The notes under the pieces: model-generated
Told to the model about the DNA's origin: nothing
What the model saw: only the letters and a program-made list of their open reading frames with translations
Databases searched by the model: none
Made by a program: the position numbers and the translations under genes
In this document: one piece after another, positions 21,277 to 31,945 of the stretch
Numbering within the stretch: position 1 is the first letter of the stretch
Layout of the letters: every line of letters starts with the position of its first letter
NCBI GenBank assembly: GCA_049724395.1
Contig: JAUGWO010000242.1
Coordinates: forward strand, 1 to 45,976
Length of the DNA stretch: 45,976 nt
Source: Spongospora subterranea f. sp. subterranea
Lineage: Eukaryota; Endomyxa: Phytomyxea; Phytomyxea; Plasmodiophorida
Direction: 5' to 3'

Positions 21277-22443
21277 TTATTGTTGCCGTTGATGCAAAGT
21301 TCCCTGGTACTGGTCCCACATAGATTCGGCAATCCCATCTCTCATTCGTCCCGCTTCCATTGAATAACAATCAGGTACTTCGTGCTGTTCATGGTTTCTG
21401 CCACGTGCTAGTCGGCGACAAAGTTGTTGATCTCGGCGATCAGCGTCTCTTTCGGATTTATCTAAGAAATACGGGTCCCGCTCCAATCCCATGATGATGT
21501 TATGCAACGCACAGAGCGAGTAAACAATTTTGACTTGCGAGGTGAATGGGTATTCTGGAGAAGACATTAAAATCGGAAATCGCTTCTTTAAAACCCCAAA
21601 GATTCGCTCAATGCAGTTGCGTTGCTGTGCGTGACGAAGATTGTACAATTCTTTGGCATTCTGGGGACGTTGATGGCCCAACGCCCACTCTTTAAGATGG
21701 TACCGAACCCCTCGGTAAGGCGTCAGGAGATTAGTTTTAAGACCGTATCCCGCATCACCTAAATACATTTTTCCTGCTGGGACAGAGAAACCTTTGAAAA
21801 GAAGGGCATCATTGAGTACGCCGCCGTCCGATGCTGAGCCCTCCCAGCCGGCGAGCACATATAAGAATCGCAAATCAAATGAGCAGGCGGCGAGCACATT
21901 CTGGCTCATGAAGCCCTTGCGATTGCGGAACGGCCTAGCTCGACCAACAGGGGGTGATGCAGGTATGTGCGTTCCGTCCAGCGCTCCGATGCAGTCTTGG
22001 AAGAAAGGAAACATTTTTGGATTGCTGTGGATTTCCCAAGGGCAGACCTTTGCATCAGGCAGGACGACGACTTCAGGGTATATAACAATCAAAGCTTCCA
22101 AAACTTCATTAAAGGACTTGGTTATAGTCCATCCACTCCTTTGGAACCTCTCTTGCGCTTGTCGATTCGAGGATGCATGACCGACGATGTAGAGGAATGT
22201 CGCCAATTTCTCTTTCGCAGAGACAAACCTGCTTGACGCGAGAGCGTTTCTCCTCTCCATCATTTCAAGAATTGCCTCAAATGTTTCCGGCAGCATACGC
22301 ATTTGATTGCGGAAGCGGCGACGGTTTCCATTCAGAAGTTCTTCGACCCACTCTTCGCCACTCATTTGGGAGGTATGGCAAGGTTCCTTAACAACGTAAT
22401 TCACTGACCACCATGCCAAACTCGCGAAAACCTTCAAGTTCAT
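21277..22443 (-). CDS. PIF/Harbinger DDE transposase
   Basis: A single 388-codon exon. The N-terminal helical part (RRRFRNQMRMLPETFEAILE) and an HTH-like segment precede the DDE nuclease fold: first Asp in CIGALDGTHIPA (about residue 175), second Asp in YLGDAGYGLKTNLLTPYRG (about 240), and Glu in NCIERIFGVLKKRFPIL (about 285). Full length with no internal stop. It cuts and rejoins element ends with preference for TWA targets, which matches the TAA duplications here. The start at 22443 is the first ATG; MSGEEW at about residue 27 is an alternative. Intact catalytic residues and matched ends suggest recent activity. Confidence 0.92.
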   Translation of the reverse strand: MNLKVFASLAWWSVNYVVKEPCHTSQMSGEEWVEELLNGNRRRFRNQMRMLPETFEAILEMMERRNALASSRFVSAKEKLATFLYIVGHASSNRQAQERFQRSGWTITKSFNEVLEALIVIYPEVVVLPDAKVCPWEIHSNPKMFPFFQDCIGALDGTHIPASPPVGRARPFRNRKGFMSQNVLAACSFDLRFLYVLAGWEGSASDGGVLNDALLFKGFSVPAGKMYLGDAGYGLKTNLLTPYRGVRYHLKEWALGHQRPQNAKELYNLRHAQQRNCIERIFGVLKKRFPILMSSPEYPFTSQVKIVYSLCALHNIIMGLERDPYFLDKSERDADRRDQQLCRRLARGRNHEQHEVPDCYSMEAGRMRDGIAESMWDQYQGTLHQRQQ

Positions 22444-22682
22444 ATTACTATGGCGCGCGTTTCAAACTCCGTAAAAATGACGCTTTGGCTCCAAAATGGA
22501 GCTCAGACCTCCATTTTCAAAACGCCATAATTTCGCCATTATGGAGTTTTGTACTGGGACGACCAGAATGTGCCAGACAGTTCACGGTGTTTTACTAAAA
22601 TGGCATAACGCTCCATTCTGGAGTTTTGAAGGCAAAATGGAGGTAAAATGGCAGAACTCCGTGGTTACCAGACGGGCTCTAA

Positions 22683-23120
22683 ACAATGACCGAAACCAAC
22701 CGTCAGTTGGTTAAGGCGTTAATGATAACTGGTGTCATCCTTACACTGGTCAGGTGGATTACTATAGATGCTATTTACACACAGATCCGATATCTGGTCC
22801 GTAAAGTCCGTCAGGAACTCCGTTGCCAGCTATATCCAATACAATAGGTAGCCTGTCGTAGGCTATAACATAGGGTCAATACGTTGACACATATGTTACA
22901 CATATAGCCGGCATTGGTCTAAGGTTTGCCGCACCTTGGAATATGACCAGGAAATAACCGGAAAGTCTGAATGTATATAACAACGACAGTCAAAAACAAA
23001 TCTGGTTGGGTCGGAAGTCGACGGCTGAAAGTAAAAGTTATGACTGACTAGACCAGCAGAGAATGTCCGTAGCTGTCGACAGCCGAAACGCATGGCCCGT
23101 CAGTGTGAACACAGAGATCA
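22683..23120. other. Intergenic stretch, no gene seen
   Basis: Unique sequence between the Harbinger element and the 37-bp array. I see no open frame with support and no repeat. Confidence 0.6.
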
Positions 23121-25262
23121 ACGGGTGACTCGCGCACTGACCCCTTGTTAGCTGTGACGCGAAGTCGCCACTGACCCCTTGTCAGCTGTGAGTCGCGCAT
23201 TCTCGTCTGACCCCTTGTCAGCTGTGAGTCGCGCATTCTCGCTCTGACCCCATGTTAGCTGTGAGTCGCGCAGTCTCGCACAGACGCCTTGTCAGCTGTG
23301 AGTCGCGCATTCTCGCTCTGACTCCTTGTCAGCTGTGAGTCGCGCATTCTCGCTCTGACCCCATGTTAGCTGTGAGTCGCGCATTCTCGCTCTGACTCCT
23401 TGTCAGCTGTGAGTCGCGCATTCTCGCTCTGACTCCTTGTCAGCTGTGAGTCGCGCATTCTCGCTCTGACCCCATGTTAGCTGTGAGTCGCGCAGTCTCG
23501 CACAGACGCCTTGTCAGCTGTGAGTCGCGCATTCTCGCTCTGACTCCTTGTCAGCTGTGAGTCGCGCATTCTCGCTCTGACCCCATGTTAGCTGTGAGTC
23601 GCGCATTCTCGCCTGACTCCTTGTCAGCTGTGAGTCGCGCATTCTCGCTCTGACCCCTGTGAGCTGTGAGTCGCGCATTCTCTGACTCTTGCGCTCTGAC
23701 CCCATGTTAGCTGTGAGTCGCGCATTCTCGCTCTGACTCCTTGTCAGCTGTGAGTCGCGCATTCTCGCTCTGACCCCATGTTAGCTGAGTCGCGCATTCT
23801 CGCTCTGACTGTCAGCTGTGAGTCGCGCATTCTCGCTCTGACCCCATGTTAGCTGTGAGTCGCGCATTCTCGCTCTGACTCCTTGTCAGCTGTGAGTCGC
23901 GCATTCTCGCTCTGACCCCATGTTAGCTGTGAGTCGCGCATTCTCGCTCTGACTCCATTCTGCAGCTGTGAGTCGCGCATTCTCGCTCTGACTCCTTGTC
24001 AGCTGTGAGTCGCGCCTTGTCAGCTGTGAGTCGCGCATTCTCGCTCTGACTCCTTGTCAGCTGTGAGTCGCGCATTCTCGCTCTGACCCCATGTTAGCTG
24101 TGAGTCGCGCAGTCTCGCACAGACGCCTTGTCAGCTGTGAGTCGCGCATTCTCGCTCTGACTCCTGTCAGCTGTGAGTCGCGCATTCTGAGCTGTGAGTC
24201 GCGCATTCTCGCTCTGACCCCATGTGTCAGCTGTGAGTCGCGCATTCTCGCTCTGACTCCTTGTCAGCTGTGAGTCGCGCATTCTCGCTCTGACTGTGAG
24301 TCGCCTTGTCAGCTGTGAGTCGCGCATTCTCGCTCTGACTCCTTGTCAGCTGTGAGTCGCGCATTCTCGCTCTGACCCCATGTTAGCTGTGAGTCGCGCA
24401 TTCTCGCTCTGACTCCTTGTCAGCTGTGAGTCGCGCATTCTCGCTCTGACCCATGTGTAGCTGTGAGTCGCGCATTCTCGCTCTGACCCCATGTTAGCTG
24501 TGAGTCGCGCATTCTCGCTCTGACTCCTTGTCAGCTGTGAGTCGCGCATTCTCGCTCTGACTCTGACTCCTTGTCAGCTGTGAGTCGCGCATTCTCGCTC
24601 TGACCCCATGTTAGCTGTGAGTCGCGCAGTCTCGCACAGACGCCAGCTGTGAGTCGCGCATTCTCGCTCTGACTCCTTGTCAGCTGTGAGTCGCGCACTG
24701 TGAGTCGCCATGTGTCAGCTGTGAGTCGCGCATTTCTCGACTCCTTGTCAGCTGTGAGTCCTTCGTCAGCTGTGAGTCGCGCATTCTCGCTCTGACCCCA
24801 TGTTAGCTGTGAGTCGCGCTTCGCACAGACGCCAGCTGTGAGTCGCGCATTCTCGCTCTGACTCCTTGTCAGCTCGCTGTGAGTCGCGCATTCTCGCTCT
24901 GACTCCTTGTCAGCTGTGAGTCGCGCATTCTCGCTCTGACCCCTTGTCAGCTGTGAGTCGCGCATTCTCGCTCTGACCCCATGTTAGCTGTGAGTCGCGC
25001 ATTCTCGCTCTGACCCCATGTTAGCTGTGAGTCGCGCATTCTCGCTCTGACTCCTTGTCAGCTGTGAGTCGCGCATTCTCTCGCTCCTTGACTGTGAGTC
25101 GCCATTCTGTGACCCCAGCTGTGAGTCGCGCATTCTCGCTCTGACTCCATGTCAGCTGTGAGTCGCGCAGTCTCGCTCAGACTCCTTGTCAGCTGTGAGT
25201 CGCGCAGTCTCGCACAGACGCCTTGTCAGCTGTGAGTCGCGCAGTCGCGCACTGACGCCCTG
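23120..25262. repeat. Minisatellite array, ~37-bp unit, roughly 55-58 copies
   Basis: The core AGCTGTGAGTCGCGCATTCT is repeated through the interval. Units come in two main types that differ after CTCTGAC: TCCTTGTC versus CCCATGTT, often alternating to give a ~74-bp higher-order unit. A third type has CAGTCTCGCACAGACGCC. Many units are truncated or fused, especially at 23960-24840. The array ends 30 bp before the start codon of the membrane-protein gene. Open frames across the array, mainly on the minus strand, are repeat by-products. Confidence 0.95.
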
Positions 25263-25291
25263 TCGTTCCATTTCAAACAAGCACTCACAAC

Positions 25292-26077
25292 ATGATGAGG
25301 ATGATTTCCAACAATCCGGCGATCATCGTGGTTATCGCTTTACTGGTCCCGACAATCCATATCGTCAATGGGGGCTCAAAGCTGCTTCAGGGAAATAGCG
25401 CAGCTTCATCGTCGGAGCATCAGTCTCCGGGTCTGCCAATTAGCATCCCTTCGACGTCCCAGCAACAGCCGCCCATCGAGTCTAAAGAGATCGCTACCTA
25501 TTCGCACCTCGAGCTAGGCCAAGCAGCACCCTATTCGCCTGAATCGCGTTGTCTGACACGGAGCCTTCCGATCAATTTGATGGTCATGCGGGTGTTCGGC
25601 GCCGTCGTGGCCGTCGCCGTCGTGGCCGCCTTCTACACGTGGTTCGAACGATGGGGCGATCATGGCAGCCATATCCGAGCAATATCTCATTCGTCAGCGG
25701 CTCCATTACCTCAGAGTCACGACGCACTTCGCCGTTCCCGTGCAGCCTACTTCTTTGTCGATGAGCTCGGCGTCCGACATGACTTCCCTTGCTTGTCGAA
25801 GATGGAGATGTGGAAGGCAACCGTCATATATGTGTTCACGTGCACGTTACCGATCGTGGAATTGTCCGGCAGAGGACGCGTCGGGATAATCTTGGGCACA
25901 TTGAAAGTCATTTTTGCATTCTTTCTACTGTTATTTTACATCATCAAGAAGAGCATTGGCATCGACAGCTGCTGTTATTACTTTTCAGGTATCATTTATT
26001 TAGTTCTGGCAATCATGTCCTTCATTCTGATGGTGTTGAACAAAATGCCCGATGCGAACGGTTGTCTATTCGCCTAA
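25292..26077 (+). CDS. Signal-peptide, multi-pass membrane protein of unknown function
   Basis: An intact 261-codon single exon. Residues 1-27 form a signal peptide (IIVVIALLVPTIHIVNG). Residues 28-90 are a Ser/Gln/Pro-rich, probably extracytoplasmic stretch. Hydrophobic segments follow at about 95-117 (VFGAVVAVAVVAAFYTWF), 173-192, 197-218 (IFAFFLLLFYII) and 228-249 (IIYLVLAIMSFILMVL), giving four predicted membrane spans after the signal. I do not recognise the family. The start lies 30 bp after a 2.1 kb minisatellite, an arrangement similar to the ankyrin gene at 13672-15827. An adjacent second Met at codon 2 is an alternative start. Confidence 0.75.
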   Translation: MMRMISNNPAIIVVIALLVPTIHIVNGGSKLLQGNSAASSSEHQSPGLPISIPSTSQQQPPIESKEIATYSHLELGQAAPYSPESRCLTRSLPINLMVMRVFGAVVAVAVVAAFYTWFERWGDHGSHIRAISHSSAAPLPQSHDALRRSRAAYFFVDELGVRHDFPCLSKMEMWKATVIYVFTCTLPIVELSGRGRVGIILGTLKVIFAFFLLLFYIIKKSIGIDSCCYYFSGIIYLVLAIMSFILMVLNKMPDANGCLFA

Positions 26078-26279
26078 TCCCAGAATAGGAGGCATTCTGC
26101 AAACCTACATGTGAACTGTCACTTTGACGACAATTGATGAATACAAAACAAATACAAAAAAATAGTACAAAAGCAAATCAGATATCAATATTGAATTCAT
26201 CTAAAATCGTAATGAAATTTGGGGATCTGTTGAATGTGGTTGATCATACAGTGCAATAGCTTGTCGGTCCAATTAGAGT

Positions 26280-28050
26280 CAATCCCAATTGTCGATTTCT
26301 AAATTACCTGTGCTATGCTGTCTTCTTTTGCGTTTGTTCCGATGGTCTGAACGAGGACAGCTGATTGGATGGACTGATAATTGGCGATTAATTGCATTGG
26401 CACCAGGGACAACCTGTCGTTCAGAATAAGCGGCGCTCCCGATATACACAGTTATATAGCAACTGCTCAAAAGGTACTATGATGGCTGAAGGCAATCATT
26501 ATCGGGTCCTCATACACTTGAGACGTTCGGATCATGACAAGATCCCCAGTTTTAGGAGCGACCGCCAATCCGAGAAAGGAAGCCTGAACTGGGAGAGCAG
26601 CGATCTCATACCTTGAAAGAGATGAACATTGATTACCTCAACCGTCCCATTGGTCCAAGAGCAATATGTCAGTGTGAAATGGTGTTTAGCATGTAATAAA
26701 AGACATAATTCCTCAATGACGTTGTTTGAGATGTGCGATCCTCGATCCGATACCCAGGTATAAGCAACTCCATACCTGGTAAACCAATCAAATTGAGACT
26801 TCACCAGAAAAGCGGCAGTTTCTCCAAACGGGGGAACGGAGTCTACATATGCAGACAGATCATGTTGTATAACCAAAATATTGGGGAATCCTTTGGAGTT
26901 AGAATGTCCAATATTAATGAAATCAAAATGAATTACTTCGTTGCATTGTGATGCATGAATCGCGCGGCCAAATAGTCGAGGGATAACATTACCTCCCCGA
27001 TTTGTATTGCAGTTGGAGACAGTTCATGCAAAAAGATGTTCTAACGTCTTCGAAAAGTTTTCGCCAATAAAATCGTACCTTCAGAGCATTGAACATTGTT
27101 ATAATTCCTCGATGCCCAGCACTCCCACATTGAGCAAACACAAGTAAACGGAATTTGAGATTGCTGGCTGAAGAGGGTTTACATATCAAATTTGATTCAG
27201 GAATAACATACTGTCCTTCATCCGAGTCAACAACCTTGTTCGAAGTCATTTCAATTTCGTTCTCCTGTTGGATTGATCGAATTTCCGCCATGAAAGGCCA
27301 AACGAACTCAAGCTGCTGTGATGGTTGAACAATTCCCGGTGTGGATGGATTAGCAGCGGATACTCGACACACTTGGTTAAACCTTGCTCTTCGGTCATAA
27401 TGACAATTCGCCCATCGTGAGCCCATATCCCCAAACATTCTCGGTGCCGGTATTCGACACGATGACATAGTGCTTGCCGTCAAGGTTCAGCCTCCAACGA
27501 TGGATTTTGTCGATGGAATGTCGATGAAGTAAGACAGCAACAGAAGTAGGATCATAAAGGAAAGCTATATTGTTATGGTCAGTAAAGATTCGAAAAGCAT
27601 GGGAACCAGTGCATAACAGATAATCAAACCGTTTAACCGCAAACTGGATGGGATAAGCTTCATTTTCCGGAACAGACCAATTTACAGCAGATCCTGTAAA
27701 TGCACCACTATGGAAGGCCAAGGGCTCGTGTCTCGGCTTAGAAAAATGAACACCAATATCTTCAGGCTGTATTTGAGTGATAGCCATCATGAAAGAGTCC
27801 TTACTATCATCAGTGAATAAACAAGGAATCCAGTTTAACCTGGGAAATGATCACGTTATAGCTTTCTTGATAACCTCAATATGACGTCTCAAACACATCA
27901 TCGTGTTCATTAGACCATCCAATCTCGGATAACAGTATTCGAGAAGCAGGTTTCTTTGATCGAACAGGCACTGATGAAAGACCAACTTCGAGGAGTTGGC
28001 GAAGGGGAAAGATGAGCTTTGCGAACTTCGAGATGGTGTCAGCAATTCAA
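26280..28050 (-). mobile_element. Ty3/gypsy pol fragment (RT end, RNase H, integrase), broken
   Basis: In minus-strand order: an RT-RNase H connection (about 28040-27790), RNase H (27790-27400, with SVPENEAYPIQFAVKRFDYL and FRIFTDHNNIAFL), integrase zinc-binding region (about 27150-27000, GSAGHRGIITM and SFCMNC), integrase core (26876-26540, WVSDRGSHISNNV and WTNGTVEVIN), and an integrase C-terminal piece to about 26280. The integrase motifs resemble those of the large element at 41265-45557, so both probably belong to one lineage. Gag, protease, most of RT and the LTRs are missing. It is a fossil with several breaks. Confidence 0.8.
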
Positions 28051-28059
28051 GTCACCGCG

Positions 28060-28903
28060 CAGACAAACTGTAGTAAATGGGATGCCGTTGCCCGGCGGTG
28101 ACAAGACGAATTTTGCCAGGCCCAAATTCTGCAGGAACCTTTCGTGGTTGCCTTCGTCCATCAGCGTATCTGTGGTGAAATTGCGAAATCTGTTTCTAAG
28201 TTGCTTTCTGATGGGATTGGTCCATCAGACCAGATTATGAGAAGGAGATATGGCCGCCGATCCCAATCCCGTAAATCTTGTGCGACAGTTTGGTCCCATT
28301 TGACAAGATTGCCAGTGTCCCATTGACTATTAGAAATGCCTATTGGTATGGGATGAAGTTTCTAATGCTTAGCCCCGTCCAGATTTTGAGCGAACCAGGC
28401 GAAAATTCGAGAGGCTTCCAGGTGCTTTAGAAAAGTGCCTGGAGCTGGGTCGTCGCCGAAAATCCGCCCAGGAGGTCGTTCTTGACGAATATCGTCTGGC
28501 ATGCACTGATATGACCTGGGCCCCAATAATGTCGATATTTGTTCTCGTCGTAGACGAAGTCTGAGCTAAATCGGAACATGTCACCGGATACGAATGGATA
28601 TGGGAAATGTCGTTCGGCTTCATCATGAAAACGGGGCGGAATCTCTGGTGATGACGAAACCTCTTGGTGGAATTCGCGAGAGAAATTGAAGAAAGTGGAT
28701 TTGTGCCAGAACGTTAGGTGGCAACTGATAGTGACGTTGGGAGCAAGCATGCCGATTGATTTGAACAAAGCCTCAGAGCTAATTGTTATCGTTGTTTCGG
28801 GTATGCATAAATTCATCAGGAAGATGACCGGTGCCGTAGTCGTCATTGAGATGCCCATGATGTACGTGAGCCGGCGGAACTGCACAGGGACCGCCATCTC
28901 CAC
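28060..28903 (-). pseudogene. Glycosyltransferase-like (exostosin/GT47-like 'SGDTFR' type) gene, decayed and truncated
   Basis: From Met 28903 there is a possible N-terminal membrane anchor, then YPFVSGDMFRFSSDFVYDE and TIFVKNDLLGGF. In another frame (about 28465-28380) comes an Ala/Phe-rich segment ending ASRIFAWFAQNLDG, next KLHPIPIGISNSQWDTGN (about 28375-28320), and near 28150-28080 FLQNLGLAKFVLSPPGNG. This order of SGDxFR, WFAQN, PIGI.N and F.LSP.GNG is one I know from a family of putative glycosyltransferases in protists and some bacteria. The block expected between DLL and WFAQN and the final sugar-nucleotide region are missing. An in-frame stop and frame changes mark it as a pseudogene. 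A gypsy fragment begins where it ends. Confidence 0.55.
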
Positions 28904-28937
28904 AAGATGCCTATATCGAACCGTTTAGAATGTCGAA

Positions 28938-29228
28938 TCAAGTGAATTCCAACAACTGCTGGCGCCTGCCCTGACGCAAAATGTCAGGGAGCTTCTCACT
29001 AAATTTGTTTGGGACTTCCATAGTGACAGTAGTCGCCAAACTGGGTGTCAGGGGGCTATCTGAGTAAGATTGTGATATTGAAAAGAGATTTCGGATGTAC
29101 TTTTTCGTCTTTATTGAGTTGAGTTTGGCTTCAAGTCTCGTCACAGCGTCCGACACCAAAATTAGTTCAATAACTTGTTGAGCGAATTGCCGCGCTTTCT
29201 CCCCAATTTTTTGAGTTGAGTTTGGCAC
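28938..29228 (-). CDS. Small hypothetical protein, 96 aa
   Basis: An uninterrupted frame from ATG 29228 to 28938, helical and Lys/Gln-rich (GEKARQFAQQVIELILV) and then Ser/Thr-rich. I do not recognise it. It sits between the gypsy chromodomain fragment and the glycosyltransferase-like pseudogene, same strand as both. It could be an unspliced 5' exon of the latter, or chance. Low certainty that it is real. Confidence 0.25.
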   Translation of the reverse strand: MPNSTQKIGEKARQFAQQVIELILVSDAVTRLEAKLNSIKTKKYIRNLFSISQSYSDSPLTPSLATTVTMEVPNKFSEKLPDILRQGRRQQLLEFT

Positions 29229-29243
29229 GAACTCCTTGTTTCA

Positions 29244-30380
29244 TCACTTAATTTTCGCACAGCTGTCACGTTCGGGAGAGGGACAGGTTAATGTTGGCAA
29301 TATAGAGGAACATATAATGCTGAAGTAATTAGACGTTTTCCGAGTTCGCACGGTACGTTTGAGTAGCTTATTAATAGTATTTAATGAGGCATGAACCATA
29401 TCAAGTACGGTGCGGGCTGCATTCGGGTGAGTGCGATGGAACTTTGCAATGGACTCCTTTAAGGGGACTGTGGCAGATGCGAGAAGGGATGTTGAAGGTT
29501 CCCAAGTACGGTCGGATATATCGTAACCTTTCCAATCAATCAAATATTGGAGTTGACCATTTACTACCCTATTTTCGATGATGTCCTCAACTTCATACAG
29601 AACATGTTGTGAATCATTCGGTGCAAAAGGTGGGGGATTTGGTTGTTTGCGACCTGGCAACCCATTGACGACATGTGGTTCCAGCAATGACGAATGGAAA
29701 ACCCGGTGCAAACGGGAATTCTTCAAAAGATCCAACCCAGAGGCGACAGGGTTAATATTCTTACTGATGGGAAATTGACCTAATCTTTTTTCGACTCGCT
29801 TATCACATGACCGTTTCGATGGGATAGATTCTCGCATCAGCCATTCCTTATCATCAACTTTATAATACGGATGTGGACGACGCTTCAAATCTGCGAAGCG
29901 TTTCATCGAATCAACCGATTTACGCAGAGTCATCTGGAGTTGCTTCTGTACATCATGGAGATGAGGGATCATGTCGACCACCGCAGGATTGGGGCATCAA
30001 CCAGGGCTCGCTACAGCGAATCATGTCGACCGTGAAACCCATACTTCGCATAAAAGCCAGAGAAACCTGTCAATGAATGAAAAAAATTATAGACGAATTC
30101 AGCCATTAGCCGAAAATCCACCCAATCGTTATGACGATATTTGATGAAACAAAGTAGATAAAATTCTAGGAACTGGTTCACTCGTTCGGTTTGTCCTTCC
30201 AATTCTGGATTGCGGGAAGACGATAGGTCCCGATCAATCCTCAATAACATAAAGAGGTGTTTTCAAAATTGCGGCACAAATTGAGGGTCGCGATCGGAAA
30301 TAATATCGCCAGGTAGACCACGAATTTCAAACGCATGAGGAAACACCAGCGTCGATAATTGAAAAGAGGTAATAGACCAC
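29244..30380 (-). mobile_element. Ty3/gypsy chromovirus fragment (integrase core to chromodomain), broken
   Basis: On the minus strand: integrase core start (about 30370-30270, RGLPGDIISDRDPQFV), core continuation (30250-30011, NPELEGQTERVNQFLEF and FVYNFFHSLTGFS), then 29981-29244 with the integrase C-terminal GPY-like region (RLHRVFHSSLLEPHV) and a chromodomain (YEVEDIIENRVV, QYLIDWKGYDISDRTWEP). Its residues differ clearly from the 41-46 kb element, so it is a second gypsy lineage. RT, gag and LTRs are absent. It is a fossil with a few breaks. Confidence 0.85.
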
Positions 30381-31940
30381 TTCGAAGATCGTGGGTCAAC
30401 AAAAAACAAACAATACCATCGTTTTTATAATGATAAAAAACAGCGATTTTCATGTTTTGACCAAAAACAAAATCGTTTTGGCGCTCTCAGAGCGTTGCTT
30501 TCTGTTGCGTTCGTTGACTTGTCTGTTTTCAAAGGCGAATTATATATCTGTCAGTGCCCAGGCAGAATTTCACCTGCCCGTCAATATGTACCCGGTCATT
30601 ATGCTGTATAGATCCAAGTTTGGACTTGTTTCTGGCAGGATTGCGGGGCGTTATCGTTTAGGGTTTAATTTCCCTAGAGGCGGCGACCTTTCGCCTTGAT
30701 AGCGTGTTTGTTGTTGGTGCTGCGTCAGCTTGATGAAAATGGTGCGCTGTTGAAATAGGTTCGTCGACATATTGAGTTTGATTCGGTCAGTTCAGCTTTA
30801 GATTTCTGTTTTCCAATTTTCCCAATGATTTTTGAATCAATTTTTTGGTTCTAATGCCTGGTCAGACTGGAAGATAAAATTGAAGTTATCGAGTTCAGAC
30901 TGAGTTGCCAACCACGATGTTCATTTTCAGTTCTGACGATTCATCTTGCCCAGGTTCCCGTCAGTTTTCATCACCCCTTCCTTCATTTTTTGGTTGCCAG
31001 GTCATGTCACCAATCCGTGTTTGCGCTACAAACTATCTCTGAAACTTGAAGTCCATTTGATTCGCTGTTTGATTATATTTTTTTAGCGCCACGATACCCC
31101 TTAACACTAAATTTTTAGTTCACCGCAACGAATGTTTTGTGCTCCATGCACATTCAATGTACGAAGTATATATTCCCTAAGTAGTCGTCAGGTTTCATCT
31201 ACAGCCTCCGTCATCCTTTGAATAGCAGATCAGGTCACCACACAGTTTTGGTTCAGATGGACGGTGTTGTCGTCAATCGGATCCAGATGCTGCTGAATTT
31301 CGGTTTGTGTCACAGTATTGTACGTTGATCACCTGAGGATACTTATCGTGATGATCATCGATATACTAAAAATCAGGCCATCAAATCTTTCTCGGTTGGA
31401 ATTCAAAACAAAATTCTTGTGTCGGATGGTTGCTTGGAGCACTGAATCTTTCTCCTCCGACAAACTGCGATTAAACGCCCTTTCGGGACCAAATTGGAGA
31501 TTGTTCGCGACCCATTTTTCCAGCATTTTCTGCGAATTCCTGGATACCGCATTTCCGTCCCCTTCTCTGTTTCCCTGTTCCGGTTCTTTAACCATTGCAG
31601 GGTACCGGCAGGCCGTTTCACTCCCATCAACCATGTTTTGGCGCCCATGGTACTGGATGCGGTGACCACTTCTGATCAAAACCCGTTCGAACAAGTTCAA
31701 TTCGGTAAACCAGCTTGGCGTATCCCGAGGTAAACTGAGCCCGTTGGAGAGAGATCGAAGTTTGTCTCTACTGTGTTGGCGAAGGCCACCTAATAGCCGA
31801 TTGTCAAGCGAGAATTCCGCCGTCAGATAATTTTCCGGCTAATTGTGAAGGACGTCGTCAATACACCTGCGGGCGCCGGCGTCCTCTTCGATTCATAAAC
31901 AGAAGAATTCCCAACGAAACTCCCGCTGTCTCACTTGAAA
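30381..31940. other. 1.5 kb stretch without a recognisable gene
   Basis: Between a gypsy fragment and a LINE remnant. The longest frames are 30391-30699 (plus), 31318-31665 (plus) and 31329-31700 (minus, 123 aa, charged). The last two overlap on opposite strands, and neither matches a family I know. T-rich stretches occur, but I see no tandem repeat. Confidence 0.5.
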
Positions 31941-31945
31941 AACAG

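Larger units (their letters stand above)
20065..22679. mobile_element. PIF/Harbinger DNA transposon, apparently complete
   Basis: The left end GAGCCCGTCTGGTAACCACG and the right end in reverse complement are identical over 20 bp, and the match continues to ~25 bp with one mismatch. The 3-bp TAA lies directly outside both ends (20062-20064 and 22680-22682), the TWA target duplication typical of PIF/Harbinger. Total length is 2615 bp. It encodes the canonical pair of proteins in convergent orientation: a Myb/SANT-like DNA-binding protein (20237-21256, plus) and a DDE transposase (21277-22443, minus), with 20 bp between stop codons. No stop or frameshift is visible in either. It starts 26 bp beyond the hAT end. 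Confidence 0.92.

Noticed and set aside
23048-24965. Several minus-strand frames repeating MRDSQLT-type peptides
   Set aside because: Pure by-products of the 37-bp repeat. They change frame with unit-length variation and have no unique sequence.
23120-25262. CRISPR array
   Set aside because: The 37-bp units adjoin each other without spacers; variation is within the units.
25549-26088. Alternative frames overlapping the membrane-protein gene
   Set aside because: The 261-codon frame has signal peptide and membrane spans; the others are arginine-rich shadows.
31318-31700. Opposite-strand frames of 115 and 123 codons
   Set aside because: They overlap each other fully, and neither has a motif, signal or splice context that favours it.
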